Shown: positions 8,540 to 17,721, numbered from the stretch's first letter. The stretch is 64,000 bases of DNA from Streptomyces macrolidinus (GCF_023887685.1 NZ_JAMWMR010000018.1:1-64000), one strand, 5' to 3'. Notes: generated from the sequence alone by a model not told the origin. Program-made: numbers and translations.

Positions 8540-9154
8540 TCACAGCCAGCCCTTCTCCCGTGCCATCCGTACCGCCTCCGCGCGGTTGCGGACCGCGAGC
8601 TTCTGGATCGCCATGGAGAGGTAGTTGCGGACCGTGCCCTGGGACAGGTGGAGGGCTGCGGCCAGTTCGGCGTTGGTGGAGCCGTCCGCCGCCGCGCGCA
8701 GGACCTCGCGTTCGCGGTCGGTCAGCGGGTTGGCGCCGTCGGCCAGGGCCGCCGCCGCCAGCGTGGGGTCGATGACGCGCTCTCCGGCGAGCACCTTCCG
8801 TATCGCCTCGGCGAGTTGGACCGCGGGCGCGTCCTTCACCAGGAAGGCGACGGCGCCCGCCTCCATCGCGGAGCGCAGATAGCCGGGGCGGCCGAACGTG
8901 GTGAGGATGACCACCTTGAGGTCCGGCTGCTCCCGCCGCAGCGCCGCCGCGGCCTCCAGGCCCGTGGCACCCGGCATCTCGATGTCGAGCAGGGCCACGT
9001 CGAGGTCGTGCGCGCGGGCCGCCGCCACGACCTCGTCGCCGCGTGCCACCTGGGCGACGACCTCTATGTCGGCCTCCAGCCCGAGCAGTGCGGCCAGTGC
9101 CTCGCGGACCATCGACTGGTCTTCGGCCAGGAGGACCTTGATCGTGCTGCTCAT
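8540..9154 (-). CDS. NarL/DesR-type response regulator
   Basis: This 204-residue regulator has a receiver domain at residues 6-120, with acidic pocket Glu11-Asp12, phospho-acceptor Asp57 (ALLDIEMPG) and Lys in FLVKDAP. A C-terminal LuxR-type helix-turn-helix follows (NPLTDREREVLRAAADG ... LSQGTVRNYLSMAIQKL). It is the partner of the kinase encoded just upstream, and its ATG overlaps the kinase stop by 4 nt (ATGA), so translation is coupled. It is the last gene of an ABC-kinase-regulator operon, and probably controls that operon in response to membrane or cell-envelope state. This is inferred from the DesKR/LiaRS-like arrangement. Confidence 0.92.
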   Translation of the reverse strand: MSSTIKVLLAEDQSMVREALAALLGLEADIEVVAQVARGDEVVAAARAHDLDVALLDIEMPGATGLEAAAALRREQPDLKVVILTTFGRPGYLRSAMEAGAVAFLVKDAPAVQLAEAIRKVLAGERVIDPTLAAAALADGANPLTDREREVLRAAADGSTNAELAAALHLSQGTVRNYLSMAIQKLAVRNRAEAVRMAREKGWL

Positions 9155-10353
9155 GCCGGGGATCCTATGTCGGTGCCGGAGGCGACCGGCACGCGGGCGG
9201 CCAGCTTGAAGCCGCGCTTGGCCCGGCCCGCCTCCAGCATGCCGCCGGCCTTCTCCAGGCGTTCGGTCAGTCCGGTCAGTCCGTTGCCGGGGCCCGTGTC
9301 GGGGCCGCCGGAGCCGTTGTCCTCGACGGAGAGTTCGAGGAAGGCGCCGTCCAGGGTCTGGCGGCGGAACACGTCCACCGTGCAGCGGCTCGCGCCGCTG
9401 TGCCGCACCACGTTGGTGACGGCCTCGCGCAGCGCCCAGGCGAGCGCGGACTCGCTCTCCTCGGGGATGCCGTCGAGATCGGGTTCGGCGGGCAGTTCGG
9501 CGCTCACTCCGGCGGCGGTCAACGCGACCCGGGCACCGGCCAGTTCGGCGGACAGCCGGGGGCGCCGATAGCCGGTGACGGCCTCGCGGACGTCGACGAG
9601 GGCCTGGCGGCTGACCTGTTCGATGTCGGCGACCTGCTGGGCCGCGCGTTCGGGATGGTCGGGGAGCATCCGGCCGGCCAGCTCGCTCTTCAGGGTGATC
9701 AGGGAGAGCGAGTGGCCGAGCAGGTCGTGCAGATCGCGGGCGAGGCGCAGCCGTTCCTCGTTGGCGGCGAGCTGGGCGACGGTGGCGCGGGCCTGGCGCA
9801 ACTCGATGGTGATGTTCACGAGTTGGCGTACGCCGGTCATCGCGAAGCCGATGAGCAGCACCAGCAGGAGCAGGGTCCACATGCCGTCCCCGCCGTCGTG
9901 CTCGACCACGCACAGCATGGCCACGGCGGTCAGCGGGATCGCCCCGTACGCGATCTTCAGCGGGAAGGTCGCCCCGCAGACGACCGACACGTACACGAAG
10001 AGGCCGACCCACTGCCCGCCGAGGGTGAGGCTCAGGACGACGGCGAGGACGCCGAGCACGGCGGCGAGGACGCCGACGACGGGCCCCGGGAACGGCCGGC
10101 CCATGTTGCGGAAGACCAGCGTCAGATAGATGCCGGTGAAGGCCGCGAGCCCCAGGCAGCCGGCCACGGTGGCGGCCGTGCTGTGGGGCCCGGAGACCAG
10201 GTCCTCCACCGGCGAGCTGAGGAAGATCAGCCAAGGGAGGATCCAGAGCAGCTTGCGCAGCACCTCGACCCGGTTGCGGGACGGGCGCACCATCCGCAGC
10301 AGCCGCTCGGCACGGGCTTCACCGGATCGCAGGTCTTCCGTCGTGGCGCTCAC
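9151..10353 (-). CDS. Sensor histidine kinase (HisKA_3/DesK-type)
   Basis: This 400-residue kinase has six or so predicted transmembrane helices between about residues 25 and 175 and almost no extracytoplasmic loop, so the signal is probably sensed within the membrane. The dimerisation/phosphoacceptor helix is ARDLHDLLGHSLSLITL (His in DLHD). The ATP-binding domain has N-box ALREAVTNVVRHS and G-box VEDNGSGG with a later GNGLTGLTERL. GTG at 10353 overlaps the permease stop as GTGA, which decides the start over the frame limit at 10551. The family phosphorylates NarL-type regulators, here the adjacent one. Confidence 0.92.
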   Translation of the reverse strand: MSATTEDLRSGEARAERLLRMVRPSRNRVEVLRKLLWILPWLIFLSSPVEDLVSGPHSTAATVAGCLGLAAFTGIYLTLVFRNMGRPFPGPVVGVLAAVLGVLAVVLSLTLGGQWVGLFVYVSVVCGATFPLKIAYGAIPLTAVAMLCVVEHDGGDGMWTLLLLVLLIGFAMTGVRQLVNITIELRQARATVAQLAANEERLRLARDLHDLLGHSLSLITLKSELAGRMLPDHPERAAQQVADIEQVSRQALVDVREAVTGYRRPRLSAELAGARVALTAAGVSAELPAEPDLDGIPEESESALAWALREAVTNVVRHSGASRCTVDVFRRQTLDGAFLELSVEDNGSGGPDTGPGNGLTGLTERLEKAGGMLEAGRAKRGFKLAARVPVASGTDIGSPA

Positions 10354-11090
10354 GCCTTCAGTGTGTCCTTCCGGTAGAGCCAGGCCGCGCCGCCCGTGAA
10401 CAGGACGAAGAAGACGACGAGGATGGCGATGTCCTGGGCGTGCGGAGCCCGGCTCTCTTCGATGGCCTGCCCCAGGGCGGCGTACGCGTGCGTGGGCACC
10501 CACTTGGTGGCGCTCTGCAGCCAGTCGGGGAAGGCCGTCGTCGGCATCCACAGGCCACCGAGGATCGACAGCCCGAAGTAGACGATCATCGTGATCGGGC
10601 GGACCGCGTCACCGCTGGCGAGGTAGCCGAGGGCGACCCCGAGCGCGGCGAAGACCAGGCTGCCGGCCCAGATCGCGCCGGTCAGCGCGAGCCACTGCCA
10701 GGCGTCCAGGCGGACGTGCTTGACGGCCGCGGCGACGGCGAAGACGACCACGATCGAGGGCAGGCTCACCACGGCGGAACTGGCCGTCTTGGCGAGGACG
10801 TACCCGCGCCCCGGCAGCATGGTCAGCCGGAGCTGCCGTACCCAGCCGCTCTCCCGCTCCTTGGCGATGCGCTCGCTGTTGCCCATCAGGACGGCGGTCA
10901 GGGCGCCGAAGGAGGCCATGGAGACCATCATGTACGTCGGGAGGGTGAGACCGCTGCCGTCGACCTTCGTCGTACTGTCCGCCTTGCCCGCGATGAGCAG
11001 GAACAGGGCCGACGGGTAGATCACCGAGAAGAACAGGAACTTGCGGTTGCGCAGGGCGCGGGCGAGTTCGAGCTTGATCAGGCTGTTCAT
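10350..11090 (-). CDS. ABC-2 type transporter permease
   Basis: This 246-residue integral membrane protein has six predicted helices. It begins NSLIKLELARALRNRKFLFF, the usual cytoplasmic start of ABC-2 exporter subunits. A central GNSERIAKERESGWVRQLRLT loop is the coupling-helix region of DrrB/NatB-like permeases. Together with the ATPase it would form a homodimeric exporter, probably of a drug, lipid or peptide. The substrate is not indicated. The ATG overlaps the upstream ATPase stop by 4 nt and its own stop overlaps the kinase start by 4 nt. Confidence 0.9.
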   Translation of the reverse strand: MNSLIKLELARALRNRKFLFFSVIYPSALFLLIAGKADSTTKVDGSGLTLPTYMMVSMASFGALTAVLMGNSERIAKERESGWVRQLRLTMLPGRGYVLAKTASSAVVSLPSIVVVFAVAAAVKHVRLDAWQWLALTGAIWAGSLVFAALGVALGYLASGDAVRPITMIVYFGLSILGGLWMPTTAFPDWLQSATKWVPTHAYAALGQAIEESRAPHAQDIAILVVFFVLFTGGAAWLYRKDTLKA

Positions 11091-12010
11091 GACTGCTTGG
11101 CCTCCTCGGCCTCCGTGATGGCGACGAACGCCTGCTCCAGACCGAGCCCGGCGACTTCGAGGTTGCGGGGGTAGACGCCGAGACCGTAGAGGGCGTGCAC
11201 GGTCGCGTCGGCGTCGGAGGACTGGACCCGGACGGTCTGGCCGCTTATGTCGATCGAGGTCAGGAACGGCAGGCGGCGCAGGGCAGCCTCGTCGAACGCG
11301 CCCTCCAGGTCGAAGGAGACACGGCGGGCGCCGGCCTTCGCCTTGATCTCGGCGGCGGTGCCGTCGGCGAGCAGCCGGCCGCGGTGCAGGACCAGGACCC
11401 GGTCCGCGATGGCGTCGGCCTCTTCGAGGTAGTGGGTGGCGAACAGGACGGTACGGCCCTGGTCGGCCTGCTCGCGCATGGTGGCCCAGAACGCCTGGCG
11501 GGCGGAGACGTCCATGCCGGTGGTCGGCTCGTCCAGGACGATCAGGTCGCTGTCGCCCGCGGTGGCCAGTGCGAAGCGCACGCGCTGGGCCTGGCCGCCG
11601 GAGAGCTTGTTGACCTTGCGGTCGGCGATCTGGGACACGCCCGCGCGGGCCATCACGTCGTCGACCTTGAACGGCTTCGGGTGCAGCGCGCAGGCGAGCC
11701 GCACCAGTTCGACGACGCTGACGTCCTCCATCAGTCCGCCGCTCTGCAGCATGGCGCCGACGCGCCCGGCCACGATCGCCTGGCGCGGGCTGGTCCCGAA
11801 CACCTTCACCGAGCCACTGTCCGGCTGCTTGAGCCCGAGGAGCAGATCGAGGGTGGTCGACTTGCCCGCGCCGTTGGGCCCGAGCAGGGCCACGGTCTCT
11901 CCCGGATGCAGCTCCAGCGACAGCCCGTCGACGGCGCGTACGTCACCGTAGGCCTTGGTCACCTGCTCGAACCCGACCGCCCTGGAGGCGGCCCCCGTTG
12001 TCATCGTCAT
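11087..12010 (-). CDS. ABC transporter ATP-binding protein (DrrA/NatA type)
   Basis: This 307-residue ATPase has Walker A GPNGAGKST, signature NKLSGGQAQRV, Walker B DLIVLDEPTTGMD and the H-loop FATHYLEEAD. The C-terminal 80 residues form the small domain seen in drug-exporter ATPases of the DrrA group. It is the first gene of a four-gene operon (ATPase, permease, kinase, regulator) in which every junction overlaps by 4 nt. ATG at 12010 and at 12004 are both possible; no strong ribosome site is visible for either. Inverted repeats 45-70 nt upstream are candidate operator sites for the operon's regulator. Confidence 0.92.
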   Translation of the reverse strand: MTMTTGAASRAVGFEQVTKAYGDVRAVDGLSLELHPGETVALLGPNGAGKSTTLDLLLGLKQPDSGSVKVFGTSPRQAIVAGRVGAMLQSGGLMEDVSVVELVRLACALHPKPFKVDDVMARAGVSQIADRKVNKLSGGQAQRVRFALATAGDSDLIVLDEPTTGMDVSARQAFWATMREQADQGRTVLFATHYLEEADAIADRVLVLHRGRLLADGTAAEIKAKAGARRVSFDLEGAFDEAALRRLPFLTSIDISGQTVRVQSSDADATVHALYGLGVYPRNLEVAGLGLEQAFVAITEAEEAKQS

Positions 12011-12054
12011 GCCGCAATGATCGCGGAGCGAGGGCGCGCGGTGGCAGTGTCGGC

Positions 12055-12082
12055 TGTCGGCACTCCGACATGACAGATGTCA
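12055..12082 (-). promoter_or_regulatory. Two adjacent inverted repeats upstream of the ABC-kinase operon
   Basis: TGTCGG-CACT-CCGACA (12055-12070) is immediately followed by TGACA-GA-TGTCA (12071-12082). Both dyads lie 45-70 nt before the ATPase start. NarL-type regulators bind such dyads, so this is a plausible autoregulatory site. By-eye evidence only. Confidence 0.45.
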
Positions 12083-12142
12083 CCCCGCGCCGCGAGGGGC
12101 ACGGGGCAACTCCTGTCCTGCTGGCCGGGGTTGGTGGACGTG

Positions 12143-14350
12143 CTAGCTGGGGTCGGTGTCGATCTTGGCGACGCGCTCCGTCGCCGTCTTGCCCAGCAGC
12201 GCGGGGCGCAGTGCCTGGATCACGTCCGTCACCGCCACCGGCGTCTTCTGCCCGGTGCCACGCGCGATGAGGACGCCGTCGAAGGCGTGGCCGTACAGCT
12301 CCTTGAGGGCTTCCTTGTTGTACGACTCGACCAACTTGCCGTCGACAGGCTTCACTTCGAGGAACTTCCACAGGGAGTTCTCGGGGCTGAGCAGCACCGA
12401 GTGACCCGGGTCGGTCATGACCGTCACCCTGTCGGACATCGCCGGCTCGGCGAACTCCTTCATCATCCGGTCGACCTCGGCGTTCGCGATCGTCGGCTGA
12501 CGGGTGGTCGTGGCCACCTGTACGGGGGCGCTGGTGTTGCTCTCCACCTGCTTGCGGTACGCCTGTTCGACGGTCTTGGTCGAGGCGGCGAGGTCGATGC
12601 CCTTGCCCGCCTTGCCGTACACGGCGACGGCGCGGCCGGACTCGAACTTGATCGTGCCCTCGGTCATCGCCCCGGAGCCGCCCCCGACACGCCCGAGGGC
12701 GGCCTGGAGCTTCTCCACGTCGACGGGGATCACCGGCTGGACGACGCGCTTGCGCTCGAACAGGGAGCGGATCACCGAGACCGGGTTGTAGTCGCTCTGC
12801 GCGGCCTTGGCGACGGTGGCCTTGCTGTCGACCTGGAGGCCCGACTGCTCGGGCTTGAGGGCGACCGTCTTGCCGCCGATCGACAACCGGAGCGGCTTGT
12901 TCGTACGGCTGGCCAGCGCGGCGTCGAGCTTCGCGGCGGCCTCGTCGCGGGTGCCGCCGCCGATGTCGACGCCGAGCACGGTGGTGCCCTTGGGGACGTC
13001 GGAGTGGTTCATCAGCAGTCCGGCGCCGTAGGCGACACCGGCGAGGACGACCACGCCACCGCCCAGGAGCACCAGCTTGCTGCGGCCCTTCTTCTTGGCC
13101 GGCTTCGCGCTGGGGGCGGGCTTCGTCTCCTTCGGGGGCGTGCTCGGCAGCGGCCCGTCGGAGGGGGCTCCCGCCGCGAACGACCCGAGCCCGTTCTGCT
13201 TGCCCAGCGGGGTGCCGGGGACGCCGCTCGTGACGGTCTGCCCGGAGACGTTGCCGCGGGGACCGGGGGCCTTCCGCGGGCCCGGTTCGGCGGGCTTCTG
13301 CGGGGTGAGGACCGCGGTGTCGTCGCTGAGCCCGCCGACGGGACGTCGCTGGCCCGCGGCGGCACCAGGAGCGCCGGGGGCGCCGGACGCGCCGGGGACA
13401 TCGCGGACGCCGGGAGCGTTCGGGCCGGGGCGGCCCGCCGCGGGGCCCGGGGGCGGGACGAGCGGTCCGTCGCCGGTGACCGGGCCGCCGGTCGGGCCCG
13501 CCGGGCCACGGAAGCCCAGGTCGGGGACGGGCGGCGGGTTCTCACGGAGAGGCCAGTCGTCGTCGGGGTCTATGACCGGGAGCTGGGCGGTGCTGGCGGC
13601 CACGGCCTCGGACACGTCGAAGGAGCCGGTGCCCCCGCCGTGGCCCGGCGCGACGGGGCCCGCGCCCGCGGCACCCGGGAGGCCGCTCTTCGTACCACCG
13701 GGGCGTACGCCGCCGCCGGGGGACGCGGTGGGGCGCGCCCCACCCGTACCGTTCGCACCCGGACCACCCGGACGCCCGGCGCCCGCACCGGGGCCGGACT
13801 GCGCGGGCGCGGCGCCCTGCGTGCCCTGCGCACCCTGTGCGCCGTTCGCACCGTTCGCGCTCTTCGGGCTGTTCGCACCGTTCGCGCCGTTCGCACCCTT
13901 CGGGCCCGAACTCCCGGACGAAGCGGCGCCGTTGGCCGGGCCGCCGCCCTGACGGCCCTTGGCCGTCGAGGACTTGCGGGGCGCGAACCAGTCGCTCGTG
14001 GGCTTCTCCTCGGCCGCCGGGGAGGGCTCCGCGGGGCTCTCGGGGACGCTCGGCACGCTCATGGAGGCGGTCGTCTGGGGATCGGCGTCGGTCTCGTCCA
14101 CGGCGCCCTCCTCCTCGACGGGCTTGCGCACGACCACCGGCGGAATGGGCCGGGACCCGGGGATGTTGATCCGGATCCGGGTGGTCAGCGTGGTCTCGGT
14201 CTTGCGTTCCTCCGACTGCGTGGCCGAACGGCTCGCGTCGACACCGTCCCCGGGTGCCATGGGGGTCCCGTACGGCGGCGTCCCCGACGGGTAGGCGGTC
14301 GCGCCGCTCCCATGGGCTCCAGCGGACGAACTGTCAGTTTCACGACTCAA
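12143..14350 (-). CDS. Membrane protein with VanW-type peptidoglycan-binding domain and collagen-like cytoplasmic region
   Basis: This protein of 735 residues has roughly the first 420 residues cytoplasmic, disordered and Pro/Gly-rich. They include Gly-X-Y triplets around residues 150-180 (KGANGANGAN and AQGAQGTQG types) and further Gly-Ala-Pro runs to about 335. A Lys-rich stop-transfer (AKKKGRSK) precedes one transmembrane helix (about 426-447). The outer part begins with TTVLGVDIGGGTRDEAAAKL, typical of the YoaR/VanW-associated peptidoglycan-binding module. No VanW domain follows. It starts at TTG with GGGAG about 8 nt upstream. Wall attachment or sensing is inferred; function is unknown. 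Confidence 0.8.
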   Translation of the reverse strand: MSRETDSSSAGAHGSGATAYPSGTPPYGTPMAPGDGVDASRSATQSEERKTETTLTTRIRINIPGSRPIPPVVVRKPVEEEGAVDETDADPQTTASMSVPSVPESPAEPSPAAEEKPTSDWFAPRKSSTAKGRQGGGPANGAASSGSSGPKGANGANGANSPKSANGANGAQGAQGTQGAAPAQSGPGAGAGRPGGPGANGTGGARPTASPGGGVRPGGTKSGLPGAAGAGPVAPGHGGGTGSFDVSEAVAASTAQLPVIDPDDDWPLRENPPPVPDLGFRGPAGPTGGPVTGDGPLVPPPGPAAGRPGPNAPGVRDVPGASGAPGAPGAAAGQRRPVGGLSDDTAVLTPQKPAEPGPRKAPGPRGNVSGQTVTSGVPGTPLGKQNGLGSFAAGAPSDGPLPSTPPKETKPAPSAKPAKKKGRSKLVLLGGGVVVLAGVAYGAGLLMNHSDVPKGTTVLGVDIGGGTRDEAAAKLDAALASRTNKPLRLSIGGKTVALKPEQSGLQVDSKATVAKAAQSDYNPVSVIRSLFERKRVVQPVIPVDVEKLQAALGRVGGGSGAMTEGTIKFESGRAVAVYGKAGKGIDLAASTKTVEQAYRKQVESNTSAPVQVATTTRQPTIANAEVDRMMKEFAEPAMSDRVTVMTDPGHSVLLSPENSLWKFLEVKPVDGKLVESYNKEALKELYGHAFDGVLIARGTGQKTPVAVTDVIQALRPALLGKTATERVAKIDTDPS

Positions 14351-14396
14351 GGCAGGTTCTCCCGGTTGGCTCCGCCGCCCGCATCGACCTCAACAG

Positions 14397-14442
14397 GTGG
14401 GGGTCCCCCTGCTCGAGCATGGCCGAGAGCTCGGGGGAGACT
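14397..14442. repeat. Streptomyces intergenic GGGGGTCCCCC / AGCTCGGGGGAG repeat
   Basis: This imperfect inverted repeat runs from GGGGGTCCCCC through CTCGAGCATGGCCGAG to AGCTCGGGGGAGACT. It lies in the 224-nt gap between two minus-strand genes. Very similar sequences recur between genes in many Streptomyces chromosomes, as I recall. The rest of this gap shows no gene. Confidence 0.55.
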
Positions 14443-14574
14443 CGGCGGTGCGCACCACCATACTGGCCGCTCGCGATGCGCAGAGCGCGCCCGTGGGGAA
14501 ACCCGCACGCGACCACCACGTCCGTGCCGCGCGCGAACGAGACGTCCGCGAAGTCCTGACGGCGAAGTCGTACG

Positions 14575-14994
14575 TCACTTGCCAAGTCGGGTGGCGGGGC
14601 CGCCCGATGACCGCCCACCGGCAAGGGTGGCGCAGATCACAGCCACGATCATGCCGCCGAGCAGGAACAGATACGACCCCGCGCCCGCACTGAACAGGAA
14701 GTCGCCTTCGGGCCGGCTGGAGGTCAGCAGGACGACGGCGATCATCCACCCGGCGGCGGGAGCGAGCGCCCCCGCGCGGGCGGCCGTGGCCCGCGCCCCG
14801 CCGACGAAGAGCCCCGCCGCGCCCGCGAGCGCGAGCAGCAGCCCGCCGGGGAACCAGCCGGACTGCACCAGGGCGCCCGCCACACCGACCAGCGCGCCGA
14901 GCAGGAGAAGGCCGAGGTAGGCGGCCATCCGCCCGAAGGAGGGCATTCCGAGGGGCTGTGCCAGCCCGCTGGGCCGCTGTCCGGTCGGCGTCAT
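14575..14994 (-). CDS. DUF6113-like small integral membrane protein
   Basis: This 139-residue protein has about four transmembrane segments ([65 protein letters not shown]) and short loops. It matches what is annotated in Streptomyces as DUF6113, next to mshB. ATG at 14994 overlaps the mshB stop by 4 nt, which fixes the start inside a longer frame and implies translational coupling. Function is unknown; the linkage to mycothiol synthesis is positional only. Confidence 0.75.
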   Translation of the reverse strand: MTPTGQRPSGLAQPLGMPSFGRMAAYLGLLLLGALVGVAGALVQSGWFPGGLLLALAGAAGLFVGGARATAARAGALAPAAGWMIAVVLLTSSRPEGDFLFSAGAGSYLFLLGGMIVAVICATLAGGRSSGGPATRLGK

Positions 14995-15875
14995 GACGCC
15001 ACCCCCTGAAAGAGATCCGTCTCCCGGCCGTCGGCCGAGGCGCCGCGTACCAACTCGTAGTACTCGGTGGTGAACAGCGGCTGCGCCAGGTTGTTGGAGA
15101 GCGCGAACCACGGCTCGGCGACCTCGATCTGGGTGGCGTGCGCCCGCATCGCCGAAGCCTTCGCGGCGGCGAACTCCGAGCCGTCGATCTCCGTGGTGAT
15201 CACGGACTCGTCCACGACACCGGGCACATCGTCGACGGCGGCCACCTTCGTGAAGGGCGTCGCGTCGATTTCCTCGCGCAACCGCGCGAAGGCGGCCTCC
15301 GCGACCGGCCGCGGCATCCGGTTCCAGTAGATCCTGCCGATCTCCCAGGCCGTGCCGAGGTCCGGGCGGAAGCCGGGATCGGCGGCCAGCTCGGCGGCGC
15401 GCATCGCGACGCGGTGGGCCTGGATGTGGTCGGGGTGGCCGTAGCCGCCGTCGGGATCGTAGGTGACGAGGACCTGGGGGCGTACCTCCCGCACGACCGC
15501 CACCAGATGACCGGCGGCCTCGTCCAGGTCGGCGGACCAGAAGGCGCCGGGGCGACGGTTCTGCTCGGTGCCCATCATCCCGGAGTCGCGGTACCGCCCG
15601 GCGCCGCCGAGCAGGCGGTGGTCGCGCACGCCGAGCCGCGCCATGGCGGCGGCCAGCTCGTCGGCGCGGTACGGGCCCAGCGCGTCGTCGCGGTCGGGCG
15701 CAAGGTGCGCGAGACCGGGCGGGATGACCTCGCCCTCTTCACCGAGCGTGCAGGTCACCAGCGTCACCTGCGCGCCCTCGGCCGCGTACTTGGCCATGGT
15801 CGCGCCGTTGTTGATCGACTCGTCGTCCGGGTGCGCGTGCACCAGGAGCAGACGCCGGGAGGGCAGATCCGTCAT
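14991..15875 (-). CDS. mshB: Mycothiol biosynthesis deacetylase MshB
   Basis: This 294-residue zinc-dependent GlcNAc-Ins deacetylase catalyses the second step of mycothiol synthesis, yielding GlcN-Ins. The LmbE-type zinc motif VHAHPDDES is at residues 12-20 (His15, Asp18 as ligands, Asp17 as general base by family analogy). The third ligand is in [13 protein letters not shown]. Length and C-terminal YYELVRG are typical. ATG at 15875 starts the conserved N-terminus. It is the first gene of a two-gene unit with DUF6113. Mycothiol is restricted to actinobacteria, which supports the taxonomic call. Confidence 0.95.
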   Translation of the reverse strand: MTDLPSRRLLLVHAHPDDESINNGATMAKYAAEGAQVTLVTCTLGEEGEVIPPGLAHLAPDRDDALGPYRADELAAAMARLGVRDHRLLGGAGRYRDSGMMGTEQNRRPGAFWSADLDEAAGHLVAVVREVRPQVLVTYDPDGGYGHPDHIQAHRVAMRAAELAADPGFRPDLGTAWEIGRIYWNRMPRPVAEAAFARLREEIDATPFTKVAAVDDVPGVVDESVITTEIDGSEFAAAKASAMRAHATQIEVAEPWFALSNNLAQPLFTTEYYELVRGASADGRETDLFQGVAS

Positions 15876-15960
15876 GGGACCACCCTACGAGGCCCTGGCC
15901 TCCTTGCTGGTTGTCACCCCTGATCGGCAAGGACGTGAGCGATGGCCGATGACAGCCGTC

Positions 15961-16566
15961 TCACCTCTGCCTCTCGTCCGTGTAGCGCGGCAGACCGTCG
16001 GTCGAGATCGTCCAGTCGGCGATCGTGACGTCCTCGCCGTAGACGAAGTCCTTGCGGGTGGCGTAGCGGGGACCATCGGGGGTCGGATGGATGTCGGAGA
16101 GCACGGCGCCGGTGCCGGTGCGGGGGTCGAAGATCGCGTAGGCGGGGATGCCCATGAGGGGATAGTCCCGGACCTTGCCCACCCAGTCGTTGTCCGGGTT
16201 GGAGCGGGAGACGATCTCGACGGCGGCGATGAGCGAGCGGGGATCGAAGGACCCGTCACCTTCCATTTCCGCCTCGGCGATCACCATCACGTCGGGGTGC
16301 CGCATGATGCTCTCGGGCTCGTCCTCCACGTCAGGCTCTCCCGTGTGGGCGACGATCTCCTCCGGCATGACCCGCTCCAGGCGCTTCCGGAGACGCAGCG
16401 CGGTCAGCTCGTGCTGATTCACGGGCGCCATCATGTCGTGGACGAGTCCTTCTTTGGTGATCTCGAACTTGCCGGGAAGGGTGTCCTCCACGGACCGAAC
16501 GAAGTCCCGCATGACTCGATAGGCGTGGGAGGGGCCCGGCCGCGCGCTGTCCGGTGCGATGGTCAT
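15961..16566 (-). CDS. Uma2-family (DUF820) endonuclease-fold protein
   Basis: This 201-residue protein has the Uma2 version of the PD-(D/E)XK fold. HPDVMVI carries the first acidic residue, and AAVEIVSRSN ... VGKVRDYPLMGIPAYAIFDP carries the Glu, the Lys and the closing strand. Family members occur in large numbers in Streptomyces and cyanobacteria, with no settled role; a nuclease activity is inferred from the fold. ATG at 16566 is preceded by GGAG-like sequence. It marks the left side of a 4-kb strip of accessory regulatory genes. Confidence 0.85.
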   Translation of the reverse strand: MTIAPDSARPGPSHAYRVMRDFVRSVEDTLPGKFEITKEGLVHDMMAPVNQHELTALRLRKRLERVMPEEIVAHTGEPDVEDEPESIMRHPDVMVIAEAEMEGDGSFDPRSLIAAVEIVSRSNPDNDWVGKVRDYPLMGIPAYAIFDPRTGTGAVLSDIHPTPDGPRYATRKDFVYGEDVTIADWTISTDGLPRYTDERQR

Positions 16567-16617
16567 GGCGCTCGCTCCTCGTCGTCTGCACCCAGGGGCA
16601 AGGATCTCGCTCTCACG

Positions 16618-17502
16618 TCAGGCGACCTCCGGAAGACCGGATCGGCAGTCGCGGCAGCGACCGGGGGCAGGGGCGCGGAAGGCGCGGTCGCAGCCTTCGC
16701 AGGTCTGGAGCGGGTCTCGTACGGGCAGCGGGGAGGCCGGTGCGCGGAACGGCGGCGGGGGCGGCAGATGGGCGGTGAGACGGTGGGCCAGCAGGGCTGC
16801 GGGGCGTCGTAGCCCTTCGGGCGGGAGGTCGGCGGTCAGCGCCTGGTGTACGGCGGCTGGGCTCAGGTCGCGTTCCAACCAGGCGGCGACGCCGGGGGCC
16901 AGGTGTGCCGTGTCGTCGACCGACAGGAGGAGGCGCGGATCGCGGCGGCGCAGGTCGGTGAGGAGGTCGGTGGCGGTCCGGAGAAGGGCTGGGGCGGTGC
17001 ATGCCGGTTGGGGTACGGCAGGGAGGGGCTTGCGGCCCGTGCGCGGTGGACACTTGGCCGGTGTCTCCGCCGGTCCTACCGGCCGGGCAGGGCAACTGGA
17101 CCTGTCAGGGCAGCGCCGGACCGTTGGCTGATTGCAGGAGGTTGTCCGGGTGACGATACGTCCGCCGGGGGTCCGTTCGCGTTGGCGACGCAGGTAGCCG
17201 TGGGTCTCCAGTTCGCGCAGTGCGGCGGCGATGCGCGTGGCCCCCTCGGGGAAGCGGGCGGCGAGGGTCTTGATGTCGACGCGGGAACCCTTCGGCAGGG
17301 ACTGGATGTGGCAGGCCAGGCCGATCGCGAGGAGGGAGAGGTCCGGGTGCTGGGTGAGGTGGTTGCCGATCACCGTGAAGCGGGTGGTGTGGCGGGTGTT
17401 GTCGTGGATCAACCCGCCGGAGTGAGGCCGCCGGTTCGGGTGCTTGCTGCCCGTAACAGGGGCGTGGGCGCGCGGCGGCGCGCTAGGGTTCTGCTCATCC
17501 AT
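16618..17502 (-). CDS. Helix-turn-helix protein with C-terminal zinc ribbon
   Basis: This 294-residue protein has a winged helix-turn-helix at about residues 30-105 (HPDLSLLAIGLACHIQSL ... IAAALRELETHGYLRR). It has the look of a replication- or GntR-type winged helix. A Pro-rich linker follows, then a helical segment with LSPAAVHQALTADLPPEGLRRPAALLAHRL. The C-terminal CEGCDRAFRAPAPGRCRDC is a four-Cys zinc ribbon. Similar proteins are common in accessory regions of Streptomyces; a role in transcription is inferred. ATG at 17502 is chosen because the frame upstream to 17700 reads as non-coding. The 219 nt before it show no other gene. Confidence 0.75.
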   Translation of the reverse strand: MDEQNPSAPPRAHAPVTGSKHPNRRPHSGGLIHDNTRHTTRFTVIGNHLTQHPDLSLLAIGLACHIQSLPKGSRVDIKTLAARFPEGATRIAAALRELETHGYLRRQRERTPGGRIVTRTTSCNQPTVRRCPDRSSCPARPVGPAETPAKCPPRTGRKPLPAVPQPACTAPALLRTATDLLTDLRRRDPRLLLSVDDTAHLAPGVAAWLERDLSPAAVHQALTADLPPEGLRRPAALLAHRLTAHLPPPPPFRAPASPLPVRDPLQTCEGCDRAFRAPAPGRCRDCRSGLPEVA

Positions 17503-17721
17503 CGGGAAGCCCTCATCTTCCTCGGTGGTCAGGCCCTCGCATTGGGATGCCAGTCCCGGCGAGGGCCGTCGCATGTCTGCGGATGTGTTGCGCTGAGCGT
17601 AGAACCGTGCGGGGCCGCGAAACCCAGCCGAGTCAGGCATATTCACCCGCCCGAGTGAGCGTGGGCACGGGCGTGAGGGGCGGGGTTTGGTGGGGGTCAT
17701 TTCCCCATCCGTTCTTGGCTA

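Noticed and set aside
14340-14624. 94-residue minus-strand ORF spanning the gap before the VanW-type gene
   Set aside because: It crosses the intergenic repeat and overlaps both neighbours, with no start signal.
12077-14920. 947-residue plus-strand ORF opposite the VanW-type gene
   Set aside because: The reading is Arg/Gly-rich and low complexity with no domain. The minus strand has a membrane helix and a recognisable module.
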